A DNA stretch of 64,000 nucleotides from CAWBJO01 sp963789175 (GTDB taxonomy: Bacteria > Pseudomonadota > Alphaproteobacteria > Rhizobiales > Aestuariivirgaceae): contig CAWBJO010000009.1 of the NCBI GenBank assembly GCA_963789175.1, forward strand, positions 667,428 through 731,427. The letters run 5' to 3'. Position 1 is the first letter of the stretch; each line of letters opens with the position of its first letter. Shown here one piece after another: positions 24,016 to 32,409 of the stretch. The position numbers were made by a program, and so were the translations under genes. The notes beneath the pieces are model-generated. The model was not told the origin of the DNA. It made no database searches and saw only the letters and a list, made by a program, of their open reading frames with translations.

Positions 24016-24815
24016 GCGCGCCGCAAACCGTCGCCATCGACGGCATCGACATCGCCTATCGCTACGAGCAGGCGGAGAGCCGGCGCACGGGCATCCTGTG
24101 GCTCTCCGGATTCCGGTCCGACATGGCGGGAACGAAGGTCGAGGCGCTCGCCGCCCATGCCCGCCAGACGGGACGGCCGTTCCTGCGCTTCGATTACTCC
24201 GGTCACGGACTTTCCAAGGGAGCGTTCGCCGAGCAGACGCTGTCGGACTGGCTCGCCCAGTCGCTGCACATGTTCACCCGCATGACCACGGGTCCGCTCG
24301 TCGTCGCGGGATCGAGCATGGGCGGCTATCTCGCCCTCCTGCTCTACCGAAGCGTGGCGCAGGAAATCGCGGCGGCGCTCTCCCGCGTCCGGGGACTGGT
24401 GCTCATCGCGCCGGCGGCCGACATGACGGAGGCGCTGCTGTGGGCCAAGCTCAGCGACACGGCGCGGCAGACGCTGCTCGCATCCGGCGAGACGGCAATG
24501 GCATCGGCCTATGGCGAGGGCTACATGCTGACGCGCCGGCTCATCGAGGACGGGCGCCGTCACCTCATCCTCGCCGACGGGCTTGCCGTCCATTGCCCCG
24601 TCCACATCCTGCAGGGCGACGAGGATCCGGACGTGCCGTGGCAGCATGCGCACAAGACCTGGAAGTCGCTCACCTGCGATGATCTGCGTTTCACGCTCAT
24701 CCGCGGCGGCGACCACCGCCTGTCGACGGCCCGCGACCTCGCCCACATCGTCGAGGCGGTCGAGTCAGTCTTGCCTCAAGAGCGAGGCAGCAGGGCCTTG
24801 AGCCCGTCGCGATAG
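24012..24815 (+). CDS. Alpha/beta hydrolase (ABHD10-like)
   Basis: A 267-aa hydrolase beginning within the stop of the flavoenzyme (ATGA), so the two are translationally coupled. Features are LSGFRSDMAGTKVEAL, FDYSGHGLSKG, nucleophile elbow VAGSSMGGYLALLL, acid strand LQGDEDPDVPW and catalytic histidine in RGGDHRLS. The small-lid pattern resembles ABHD10-type carboxylesterases and thioesterases that cleave acyl esters. Coupling to a methylamine-dehydrogenase-like enzyme suggests a shared catabolic route, but this is inference. Its 3' end overlaps the convergent epimerase gene by about 40 bp. Confidence 0.88.
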   Translation: MSAPQTVAIDGIDIAYRYEQAESRRTGILWLSGFRSDMAGTKVEALAAHARQTGRPFLRFDYSGHGLSKGAFAEQTLSDWLAQSLHMFTRMTTGPLVVAGSSMGGYLALLLYRSVAQEIAAALSRVRGLVLIAPAADMTEALLWAKLSDTARQTLLASGETAMASAYGEGYMLTRRLIEDGRRHLILADGLAVHCPVHILQGDEDPDVPWQHAHKTWKSLTCDDLRFTLIRGGDHRLSTARDLAHIVEAVESVLPQERGSRALSPSR

Positions 24816-25639
24816 GTCGGATAGCGAAGCCGGTAGCCGAGCTCGTCCCTGAGGCGCGCATTCGAGACGCGCTTCGATTCGGCATAGAAGCTGCGCGCCA
24901 TGTCCGAAAGCTCGGCCGCGGCGAAGGGAATCTCGGGAGGTGCCGGAACGCCGAGGAGCCCGGCGGCATAGGCGACGACGTCCTGCGGCGGCGCCGGCTC
25001 GTCGTCGCAGACGTTGTAGACACGACCGGGATGCGGCGCGGCCAGCGACGCCGCGAGCACGCCGACGATGTCGTCGACATGGATGCGGCTGAACACCTGT
25101 CCCGCCTTGACGATCCGCCGGGCGCGTCCCGCCCGGAGATCGGCAACGGCGTTGCGGCCAGGGCCGTAGATGCCGGCGAGCCGAAAGACGTGAAGCGGGA
25201 GGCCGGCGTTGCGGTGGAGGCTCATCCAGCCGCGCTCGGCGGCGAGCCGGCGGCGGCCGCGCCCGGTCGTCGGCGCCAGTTCCGAGTCCTCGTCGACCCA
25301 GGCGCCGTCGCGGTCGCCATAGACACCGGTCGTCGACAGATAGCCGAGCCAGCTGATGCCCGCGGCATTGCGGGCGAGATCGGCGGCGTGGCAGCGGAGC
25401 ACCGGGTCGCCCTCGCCGTCGGGCGGAACGGAGACGAGAATGTGGGTCGAGGCCGCGAAGCCGTCGGCAGCGAGCGGCGCCGCTCCGTCCCACACCTGCA
25501 TGCGAAAGCCGGCGGCGGTCAGCTTCGCGGCATCGGCGGGCGTGCGCACCGTGCCGGCGACCGACCACCCGTCCGCGATGCAGTGCTCGGCGAAGCGGCG
25601 GGCCGTGTAGCCGAGGCCGAAACAGAAGAGACGGCTCAC
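24776..25639 (-). CDS. SDR-family NAD(P)-dependent epimerase-like protein (YeeZ type)
   Basis: A 287-aa extended SDR. The nucleotide site is shortened to LFCFGLGYTARRFAEHC at the N-terminus, as in the YeeZ/COG0451 branch. The body has STTGVYGDRDGAWVDED with the active-site Tyr region, FRLAGIYGPGRNAV and FSRIHVDDIVG. The GTG start at 25639 overlaps the queG stop (GTGA), so the two are coupled. The biochemical role of this branch is unknown. The alternative upstream extension is merely a shadow of queG. Confidence 0.88.
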   Translation of the reverse strand: MSRLFCFGLGYTARRFAEHCIADGWSVAGTVRTPADAAKLTAAGFRMQVWDGAAPLAADGFAASTHILVSVPPDGEGDPVLRCHAADLARNAAGISWLGYLSTTGVYGDRDGAWVDEDSELAPTTGRGRRRLAAERGWMSLHRNAGLPLHVFRLAGIYGPGRNAVADLRAGRARRIVKAGQVFSRIHVDDIVGVLAASLAAPHPGRVYNVCDDEPAPPQDVVAYAAGLLGVPAPPEIPFAAAELSDMARSFYAESKRVSNARLRDELGYRLRYPTYRDGLKALLPRS

Positions 25640-26769
25640 GCGGCCGCTCCGGTCAAAGGGGCCGCGGTCCATTCCGCGCGGACGGCGGGATCGCACTCGG
25701 CGGCGAGATGATCCTGCCTCAGGCTTGCGAATTCCGATGCGCCGAGCAGGCGGGCGAGCGCCCACACGGCCATGGCGCGGACGAGCGGCGAGGGATCGCG
25801 GAGATGGTGAACGACGCCGGGAACGGCATGGCGATCGCCCGCATTGCCGACGGCGATGAGGACGTTGCGGATGAACCGCGTGCGCCCCAGCCGCTTGACG
25901 GGCGTGCCGGCGAAGCGGCGGCGGAAGGCGGCATCGTCGAGGGCGAGAAGCTCCGTCAACGGAGGATCGACGAGATCGGGACGGGCGTGCTCCCGCATCT
26001 CCGCCGCCTCGCCGGCGAACTTGTTCCACGGGCATACCGCGAGGCAATCGTCGCAGCCATAGATGCGATTGCCGAGGGCGATGCGGAACTCGGAATCGAT
26101 GTGGCCCTTGTGCTCGATGGTGAGATAGGAGATGCAGCGGCGCGGATCGAGCTCGTAGGGCGACGGGAAGGCGCGGGTCGGGCAGACGTCGAGACAGGCG
26201 CGGCACGAGCCGCAGCGGTCGACGGACGGCGGATCGGCCTTCAGGACCGCGGTCGTCAGGACGGCGCCGAGAAAGAGCCAGGAGCCGTGGTCGCGCGACA
26301 CGAGGTTGGTGTGCTTGCCCTGCCAGCCGACGCCCGCGCGGGCGGCGAGCGGCTTCTCCATCAGCGGCGCCGTGTCGACGAACACCTTGACCTCGGCGGC
26401 CGCTTCGCGGGCGAGCCACGCGGCGAGACGCTTCAATTTCGGCTTGACGACGTCGTGATAGTCGCGGCCGAGCGCGTAGACCGAGACGACGCCGCGGTCC
26501 GTGCGTTCGAGGCGGCGCAGCGGATCGATGCCAGGCGCATAGCTCAGCCCGAGCATCACGGCGCTTCGCGCCGCGGGCCACAAATGCGGCAGACCCTTGC
26601 GGCGGGCGGCGGTATCGGCGAGCCAGGCCATGTCGCCGGCGCGGCCGAGGGCGATGAACGTCATGAGCCGCTCGGCCAGCACCGGGTCGTCATCCGCCGC
26701 GGCGATGCCGCAGGCCGCGAAGCCGAGCCGTGCCGCCTCGGCCTTGAGCCGGGTCTCGAGGTCTTCCAT
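25636..26769 (-). CDS. queG: Epoxyqueuosine reductase
   Basis: A 377-aa QueG, the cobalamin- and iron-sulfur-dependent enzyme of the last step of queuosine synthesis in tRNA. Two 4Fe-4S motifs are intact: CGSCRACLDVCPTRAF and CDDCLAVCPWNKF. The cobalamin-binding N-terminal domain includes YALGRDYHDVVK and the VDTAPLMEKPLAARAG stretch with the catalytic Asp. A HEAT-like C-terminal segment (VPGVVHHLRDPSPLVRAMAV) is typical. The start MEDLETRLKAEAARLG at 26769 is chosen; the frame is open further but lacks similarity. It sits between a GST gene (15 bp upstream) and the SDR gene. Confidence 0.95.
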   Translation of the reverse strand: MEDLETRLKAEAARLGFAACGIAAADDDPVLAERLMTFIALGRAGDMAWLADTAARRKGLPHLWPAARSAVMLGLSYAPGIDPLRRLERTDRGVVSVYALGRDYHDVVKPKLKRLAAWLAREAAAEVKVFVDTAPLMEKPLAARAGVGWQGKHTNLVSRDHGSWLFLGAVLTTAVLKADPPSVDRCGSCRACLDVCPTRAFPSPYELDPRRCISYLTIEHKGHIDSEFRIALGNRIYGCDDCLAVCPWNKFAGEAAEMREHARPDLVDPPLTELLALDDAAFRRRFAGTPVKRLGRTRFIRNVLIAVGNAGDRHAVPGVVHHLRDPSPLVRAMAVWALARLLGASEFASLRQDHLAAECDPAVRAEWTAAPLTGAAA

Positions 26770-26783
26770 GGGAAGAGAATAGG

Positions 26784-27467
26784 TCAGAAATCGAGGTCGG
26801 CGTAGCTCTGCGGCGGCGTAATGCCGCGCACGTAGTCGGCCAGGAGCGGCCGGAAGGACGGTCGCGACTTCAGCCGCTGGTACCAGGCCTTGGCCGAGGG
26901 CGCGCCTCCCCACGGCACCTCGCCGAGGAAATCGAGGCAGGAAAAATGCGCCGCCGCCGCGAGGTCGGCGGAGGTGAGGGAATTGCCGGCGAGCCAGTTT
27001 CGCTCGTCGGCGAGGAGGCCGACATATCCGAGGTGGTCGCGGATGAGGCTCTGGGCGGCGCGGACCCGCATCATGTCGGGAGGACCGCCGCCCGCCTCGC
27101 GGGGCAGGAAGCGGCGCACGACCTTCTCCGCCATGACGGGACCGGTCACGTCGGCCATGAACCGGCGATCGAACCAGGCGACGAGACGGCGCGTCTCGGC
27201 CCGCTCGGCGGGCTTGCGCCCGAGGAGCGTGATACGTCCGCCGCGCGTCTCCTCGAGGTACTCGGCGACCGCCTCGATGCCGCTCGCAACCGTGCCGTCG
27301 TCGTCGACGAAGACGGGCGTCTCGGCGGCGGGATTGAGACCGAGCAGCGCATCGCTCGGCGCCGCCGGGCGCTCCTCGAGCATCTGCGCCTCGACGCCGT
27401 ACTCGGCGAGCGCGAGGCGAATGCGGCGCGAACCCGGCTCAAGCGGCGTGTGGTAGAGTCGTGGCAT
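26784..27467 (-). CDS. Glutathione S-transferase family protein
   Basis: A 227-aa GST-like protein from ATG 27467 (MPRLYHTPLEPGSRRIRLAL). The N-terminal thioredoxin fold has LNPAAETPVFVDDDGTVASGIEAVAEYLEE in short pieces typical of the glutathione site (cis-Pro in ETPVF, then SGIEAV). The all-helical C-terminal domain has NSLTSADLAAAAHFSCLDFL, the N-capping box motif. No catalytic Cys or Ser stands out at the usual N-terminal place (position 8 is Pro of TPLEPGS). It is followed by queG 15 bp downstream. The substrate is unknown. Confidence 0.88.
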   Translation of the reverse strand: MPRLYHTPLEPGSRRIRLALAEYGVEAQMLEERPAAPSDALLGLNPAAETPVFVDDDGTVASGIEAVAEYLEETRGGRITLLGRKPAERAETRRLVAWFDRRFMADVTGPVMAEKVVRRFLPREAGGGPPDMMRVRAAQSLIRDHLGYVGLLADERNWLAGNSLTSADLAAAAHFSCLDFLGEVPWGGAPSAKAWYQRLKSRPSFRPLLADYVRGITPPQSYADLDF

Positions 27468-27601
27468 CCCTCGGTTCCGGCCCTCAACGGCTACGGCAGT
27501 CGTCCGGCCTTCGATTGCAGCCCGAAGGCGATGGATATAGAACTGCCGTTCCGTCGCGGGCAAGCGATTCGACCCACATCCAATCCGGAGCTCCGCCGTC
27601 C

Positions 27602-28414
27602 ATGCTTGTCGAGCAAATGATCGTCCTTGCCCTCATCCAGGGCATCACCGAGTTCCTGCCGATCTCGTCGTCGGGTCATCTCATCCTGGTGCCGTGGCTC
27701 ACCGGCTGGGCGGACCAGGGCCTCATCGTCGACGTGATGGTCCATCTCGGCTCCCTCGCGGCCATCCTCGTCTATTTCCGGCGCGACGTCGCGGCGCTGA
27801 TCGCCGGGGCGATCAACCTCCTGCGCGGACGACCGAGCCGCGAGGGATGGCTTGCCGTCTACATCGCGCTCGCCACCATCCCCGCGGTGCTGTTCGGCAT
27901 CTTCGCCAAGGAGAGCGGGCTCATCGACAGCGTGCGGGGGCCCGAGATCGTCGCCTGGAACGCCATCATCTTCGGGCTCCTCATGCTCGCCGCCGACTGG
28001 CTGTCGCCGATGATCAAGCGGGTGGAGGAGATGACGCTCGGGCCGGCGCTCATCATCGGCGTGGCGCAGGCGCTCGCCATCATCCCGGGCACGAGCCGAT
28101 CCGGCGTGACCATCACGGCGGCGCGCGCCATGGGCTTCACGCGGCCGGAGGCGGCGCGCTTCTCCTTCCTGCTCGGCATTCCGGCCATCGCGGGGGCGGG
28201 CGTGCTGGTGCTGGGCGAAGCCATCGAGGCCGGCGAGCCGATCGCGTCGGATGCACTCATCACCGGCGCACTCACATTCTTCAGCGCGCTCGCCGCCATC
28301 GCATTCCTGATGGCGGTGCTGCGGCGGATCAGCCTCCTGCCCTTCGTGATCTACCGGCTCGCGCTCGCCGGCGTGCTGTTCTGGATGATGTCGAGCGGCT
28401 GGCTGCCGACGTGA
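27602..28414 (+). CDS. uppP: Undecaprenyl-diphosphate phosphatase (BacA/UppP)
   Basis: A 270-aa integral membrane enzyme. The conserved active-site pieces are ALIQGITEFLPISSSGHLIL at residues 10-29 and IIPGTSRSGVTITAARAMGF in the second half, the internal-repeat signature of UppP. It dephosphorylates undecaprenyl diphosphate at the periplasmic side to recycle the lipid carrier for peptidoglycan and O-antigen. The start at 27602 (MLVEQMIVLALIQG) matches family N-termini. It is divergent from the GST gene and convergent with an SDR gene, with only 7 bp between stops. Confidence 0.97.
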   Translation: MLVEQMIVLALIQGITEFLPISSSGHLILVPWLTGWADQGLIVDVMVHLGSLAAILVYFRRDVAALIAGAINLLRGRPSREGWLAVYIALATIPAVLFGIFAKESGLIDSVRGPEIVAWNAIIFGLLMLAADWLSPMIKRVEEMTLGPALIIGVAQALAIIPGTSRSGVTITAARAMGFTRPEAARFSFLLGIPAIAGAGVLVLGEAIEAGEPIASDALITGALTFFSALAAIAFLMAVLRRISLLPFVIYRLALAGVLFWMMSSGWLPT

Positions 28415-28421
28415 CGGTCGG

Positions 28422-29405
28422 TCAGGCTTCGCCGCGGCGCAGGTCGGGGTCGGTGAACTGCCCGGCCTTGCGGTAGCGGTAGAGATAGGAGGGTACGATC
28501 GCCTCGATGCCGCTCGGGCTGACGCCGAGGCCGGGGAGGGTGCGGCCCTCGATGGTCGCCGCCTCGCTCACGACGTTGTCCGACTTCAGGAGCTCGACCT
28601 GGTCGGCGGTGAGCTGGGGGCGCGGCAGGAACTGCAGGATGGAGCCGACGAGCGATGCGGCGAAGAACGGCACGGGGACGAGAAGACGGCGTCGAACGAT
28701 GGTCTTCAAGGTGAACTCGAGCAGCGAACGGAAGGTCAAGGCCTCGGGACCGGCGAACTCGTATGTCCGGCCGTCGGCAAGCCCGCGGTCGACGATCCGG
28801 GCGATGCCTTCGGCCACGTCGCCGACGAAAACCGGCTGGAAGCGCGTCCGGCCGCCGATCACCGGCATGACGGGTGCGAAGCGGGCGAGACCGGCGAAGC
28901 GATTGAAGAACTTGTCCTCGGGTCCGAAGACGATCGAGGGACGGATGATGGTGGCACCGGCGAACTCGCGGGCGGCCCGATCCTCGCCCTCGGCCTTGGT
29001 CCGGGCATAGCGGGACGGACTGTCGCGGTCGGCACCGATCGCCGAGATCTGAATGAACTGCGCGGCGCCGGCGGCGCTCGCGGCGCGTGCCGCGGCGGCA
29101 GCGCCGGCGGCATGCAGGGCGTCGAAAGTCTGGGGGCCGGAATCGTAGAGGACGCCGACCATGTTGATGACGGCGGACGCGTCTCGGCAGGCGGCGAGGA
29201 GCGAGTCCGGAAAACGGAGATTCGCCTGCACCGGCATGATCTGGCCGACCATGCCCAGGGGCTGCAGGTGACCGGCAAGGTCGGGACGGCGCACAGCGAC
29301 GCGGACTCGATAGCCGCGCCGGGCTAGAGCTCGGACCGTGTGGCGGCCCAGGAACCCCGATCCGCCTATGACGGTGATGAGCCTCGAAGAATTACCGTTC
29401 GTCAT
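28422..29405 (-). CDS. NDUFA9-like NAD(P)H-binding SDR protein
   Basis: This 327-aa atypical SDR has VIGGSGFLGRHTVRALARRG at the N-terminus, the dinucleotide site. ATIIRPSIVFGPEDKFFNRF follows, and a C-terminal domain continues with FVGDVAEGIARIV. This is the architecture of bacterial proteins related to the complex I accessory subunit NDUFA9. In alphaproteobacteria these are often encoded near uppP, as here, where the two genes converge with 7 bp between stops. The start at 29405 (MTNGNSSRLITVIGG) is chosen; upstream codons lack similarity. Its exact role, whether respiratory complex assembly or lipid/quinone metabolism, is unproven. Confidence 0.9.
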   Translation of the reverse strand: MTNGNSSRLITVIGGSGFLGRHTVRALARRGYRVRVAVRRPDLAGHLQPLGMVGQIMPVQANLRFPDSLLAACRDASAVINMVGVLYDSGPQTFDALHAAGAAAAARAASAAGAAQFIQISAIGADRDSPSRYARTKAEGEDRAAREFAGATIIRPSIVFGPEDKFFNRFAGLARFAPVMPVIGGRTRFQPVFVGDVAEGIARIVDRGLADGRTYEFAGPEALTFRSLLEFTLKTIVRRRLLVPVPFFAASLVGSILQFLPRPQLTADQVELLKSDNVVSEAATIEGRTLPGLGVSPSGIEAIVPSYLYRYRKAGQFTDPDLRRGEA

Positions 29406-29531
29406 TGCTGGCACTCCCGGAGGCCACTTCGCGGGATGGACCTCGCGTCGCTGGCCGACCCGCCGATGCACCGCCTAGCAGTGCGGGCCCGAGTTGACAA
29501 TACAGCTACCCAGCCATAAACACCGGCATGA

Positions 29532-29616
<85 letters not shown>

Positions 29617-29685
29617 ATCCAGGCCCGTCGCCTGGCTTCACGCGGTCGCGACGTTGAACTCGAGCAAACGGGTCCCCTCCACCAG

Positions 29686-30297
29686 ATGACGATCAAGGTT
29701 CACAAGGGCGACCTTCCGGCACAGATCGACCTCGGCCAGACGGTGGCCGTCGACACGGAGGCGATGGGGCTCAATCCGAAGCGCGACAAGCTGTGCCTCG
29801 TGCAGCTGTCGTCGGGGGACGGCAACGCGCACCTGGTGCAGATCGACCGCTCGTCGTTCGCCGCGCCGCGCCTCAGGGCGCTGCTCGAGGACAAGAGCAT
29901 CCTCAAGATGTTCCATTTCGCGCGCTTCGACATCGCCATGCTGAAGCATCACCTGGGCGCCGAGGTGGGGCCGCTGTACTGCACCAAGATCGCCTCCAAG
30001 CTCACCCGCACCTACACCGACAAGCACGGGCTCAAGGACATCGTGAGGGAACTCCTCGGGATCGACCTTTCCAAGCAGCAGCAGAGCTCCGATTGGGGTG
30101 CGCCGATCCTTTCCGACGCGCAGAAACAATATGCGGCGCTCGACGTCATCTATCTGCACGAAATCAAGGCCAGGTTCGACCAGATGCTGATGCGCGAGGG
30201 CCGGATGGAGCTTGCCCAGGCGTGTTTCGCGTTCCTGCCCGTGCGTGCCCAGCTCGACCTGGCCGGGTGGACGGAAGAGGATGTCTTCGCACATTGA
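29686..30297 (+). CDS. Single-domain RNase D-like 3'-5' exonuclease
   Basis: A 203-aa DEDDy exonuclease comprising only the DnaQ-like domain. Motif I is AVDTEAMGL (D and E), motif II FHFARFDIAML, and motif III YAALDVIYLHE with the Tyr and Asp. Full RNase D has two HRDC domains after this; they are absent, as is usual for the short alphaproteobacterial form. It probably trims small RNA 3' ends. The start at 29686 (MTIKVHKGDLP) is chosen. Its stop lies inside the lptC gene (17-bp overlap), and this placement before lptC is conserved in the class. Confidence 0.92.
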   Translation: MTIKVHKGDLPAQIDLGQTVAVDTEAMGLNPKRDKLCLVQLSSGDGNAHLVQIDRSSFAAPRLRALLEDKSILKMFHFARFDIAMLKHHLGAEVGPLYCTKIASKLTRTYTDKHGLKDIVRELLGIDLSKQQQSSDWGAPILSDAQKQYAALDVIYLHEIKARFDQMLMREGRMELAQACFAFLPVRAQLDLAGWTEEDVFAH

Positions 30298-30931
30298 ACG
30301 CCGCGCGCGGTCCCGCGCGCCCACCGGTTCGCTGGCGCGGCTGCTCGGGTGGCTGTTCCTCGGCATCACGATCGGAGTCATCGTGCTCTTCGTCATGCAG
30401 ATCCAGTCGTTCAACGCGCTCGCACCGCCGGCGCCGCAAACGGTTCCGGCCGATGGCGATGCCGGCAACGCTCCGCCGGAGGAGGTCGTCGTCTCCAACG
30501 CGCGGTTTACGGGCTTCGACAAGGAACGGCAGCCCTATACGGTGACGGCGCGCACGGCGCGCCAGGACGAGAGCGACATGACCAAGGTGCATCTTTCGGA
30601 CGTCGGCGCCGAGATGAACCGCAAGACCGGCTCGACCATCGCCATCCGCTCGAACAGCGCTCTTTACGATTCCAAGGCGAAGTCAATCGACCTTCTAGGC
30701 AACGTCGAAATCTCCGGCCTGAGCGGGCTCACGGCTCGAATGGAAAAAGCCCGGGTCGGGCTGGAAAGCCGGGCGCTGAGGAGCGAAGTGCCGGTGACCG
30801 TGGTCAACGACGAGGCGACGATCGCCGCCAACGGCCTCGAAATCTTGGATGACGGGAAGCGAATTCTGTTCTTCAATGGGGTGAAAGCGACGTTCCGGGG
30901 GGCCAACCGCAAAGGAAGCTCGACTCCATGA
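30281..30931 (+). CDS. lptC: LPS export system protein LptC
   Basis: A 216-aa bitopic inner-membrane protein. Residues 17-40 form one transmembrane helix (LLGWLFLGITIGVIVLFVM), then comes a periplasmic beta-jellyroll domain with RFTGFDKERQPYTVTA, RSNSALYDSKAKSIDLLGNV and a late EILDDGKRILFFNGVKATF. LptC accepts lipopolysaccharide from LptB2FG and passes it to LptA. It starts within the RNase D-like gene and its stop overlaps the lptA start by 4 bp, giving a coupled lptC-lptA unit with lptB and rpoN following. Confidence 0.9.
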   Translation: MSSHIERRARSRAPTGSLARLLGWLFLGITIGVIVLFVMQIQSFNALAPPAPQTVPADGDAGNAPPEEVVVSNARFTGFDKERQPYTVTARTARQDESDMTKVHLSDVGAEMNRKTGSTIAIRSNSALYDSKAKSIDLLGNVEISGLSGLTARMEKARVGLESRALRSEVPVTVVNDEATIAANGLEILDDGKRILFFNGVKATFRGANRKGSSTP

Positions 30932-31467
30932 CACTGCGACCTTCAACGACGATCATATTCGCGGCATTCGCCGCCGCGGCGATCGGGCTCTTCCCGGTCA
31001 CGGGCCTCGATGCCCAGACCGTGGATGCGAAGCTTTCGGGACTGACCGACTCGACCCAGGACGTCGACGTCGAGGCCGACAGCATGGAAGTGCTCGACGC
31101 GGAGAAGAAGGCGATCTTCACCGGCAACGTCAACGCCACGCGCGGCGGCACGACGATGACGAGCCAGCGCATGGAGGTCTCCTATGCCAGCGCACCGAGC
31201 ACCAATCCCACCAACAAGTCCGAGGTGACGACGCTCAACGCCTCCGGCGGCGTCACCATCGACACCGGCCGGCAGGTCATCACCGGCCGAAATGCACTCC
31301 TCGACGTAAAGGGCAACGTCCTCACGGTGACGGGAGGCGTAACCGTGAAAGACGGCTCGACGGTGGTGCGCGGCGAGAAGCTCAGGATCGATCTCAAGAC
31401 CAAGGTCAGCTCGATGACCGGCGGGCGCGTGAAGGGCAGCTTCGTGCCCAGCACGGCCAGCAAGTGA
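30928..31467 (+). CDS. lptA: LPS transport periplasmic protein LptA
   Basis: A 179-aa periplasmic protein with a signal peptide (cleavage near LDAQ). The OstA/LptA jellyroll is recognisable from VDVEADSMEVLDAEKKAIFT, GNVNATRGG, TIDTGRQVITGRNALLD and a final LRIDLKTKVSSMTGGRVKGS. LptA oligomers bridge LPS across the periplasm from LptC to LptD. Its start overlaps the lptC stop (ATGA). lptB follows after 38 bp. Confidence 0.94.
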   Translation: MTLRPSTTIIFAAFAAAAIGLFPVTGLDAQTVDAKLSGLTDSTQDVDVEADSMEVLDAEKKAIFTGNVNATRGGTTMTSQRMEVSYASAPSTNPTNKSEVTTLNASGGVTIDTGRQVITGRNALLDVKGNVLTVTGGVTVKDGSTVVRGEKLRIDLKTKVSSMTGGRVKGSFVPSTASK

Positions 31468-31505
31468 CATTCCATTTCACCCAATCTTAATCCAATTGAG
31501 CGGTA

Positions 31506-32354
31506 ATGCAGGAGCGGTCGGACTTGAAAAGGATCGAACCGACAGGCGCCAAGGCCCTGAAGCCTGCAGCACGCGCGCATGAGACCTCGTCCACGAGGGA
31601 TCGCCGCGCTCCGCTTCGCAGGATCGACGGGAACTCGGGACTCGTCGCCCTCAATCTGGGCAAGAGCTTCCGACGCCGGCCGGTGGTCCGCGGCGTAAGC
31701 CTGCAGGTCAACCGCAACGAAGCCGTGGGGCTGCTCGGACCCAACGGAGCGGGGAAGACGACGGTGTTCTACATGATCACCGGCCTCATCGCCGCCGACC
31801 AGGGAACGATCTCCCTCGATGGAGAGGATATCACGCGCCTGCCCATGTATCAGCGGGCGCGGCTCGGAATCGGATATCTCTCCCAAGAGGCCTCGGTGTT
31901 CCGAGGGCTCACGGTCGAGGACAACATACGCGCCGTCCTGGAACTCACCGAGAGGGACCGCGAGGCGCGCGAACGTCAGTTGCGTGAGTTGCTCAATGAG
32001 TTTTCAATCGAACATCTTCGGCATTCGCCCGCTGTTGCGCTATCTGGCGGCGAACGTCGGCGTGTGGAAATCGCCAGGGCGCTCGCCGTCCGACCCCAGT
32101 TCCTGCTTCTCGACGAGCCCTTCGCAGGCATCGATCCCATTGCCATCAATGATATACGCCAGCTGGTGCGACAGCTCACCTCTCGGGGAATCGGGGTGCT
32201 CGTTACGGATCACAACGTCCGCGAAACCCTCGAGCTCGTCGACCGCGCGCTCATCATTCATGAAGGGCGGGTCCTGATGGAAGGCAACCCACAGCAAATC
32301 GTGAACAATCCCGACGTCCGCCGGCTCTACCTCGGCGAGCAGTTCAGCCTTTAA
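31506..32354 (+). CDS. lptB: LPS export ABC transporter ATPase LptB
   Basis: A 282-aa ABC ATPase. Walker A is GLLGPNGAGKTTVFYMITGL, the Q-loop region GIGYLSQEASVFRGLTVEDN, the signature LSGGERRRVEIARAL, Walker B FLLLDEPFAGIDP, and the switch histidine is in LVTDHNVRETL. These are all LptB hallmarks. About 45 basic, poorly conserved residues precede the domain, a common extension in Rhizobiales. LptB powers LPS extraction with LptF and LptG, which are not in this window. The adjacent rpoN (55 bp downstream) completes the typical lptA-lptB-rpoN-hpf-ptsN order. Confidence 0.96.
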   Translation: MQERSDLKRIEPTGAKALKPAARAHETSSTRDRRAPLRRIDGNSGLVALNLGKSFRRRPVVRGVSLQVNRNEAVGLLGPNGAGKTTVFYMITGLIAADQGTISLDGEDITRLPMYQRARLGIGYLSQEASVFRGLTVEDNIRAVLELTERDREARERQLRELLNEFSIEHLRHSPAVALSGGERRRVEIARALAVRPQFLLLDEPFAGIDPIAINDIRQLVRQLTSRGIGVLVTDHNVRETLELVDRALIIHEGRVLMEGNPQQIVNNPDVRRLYLGEQFSL

Positions 32355-32409
32355 CCTCACCTATTCGGCGCAGTTCCACGCGGGTGACTTCGTTTACCCT
32401 CCGTTGGTA

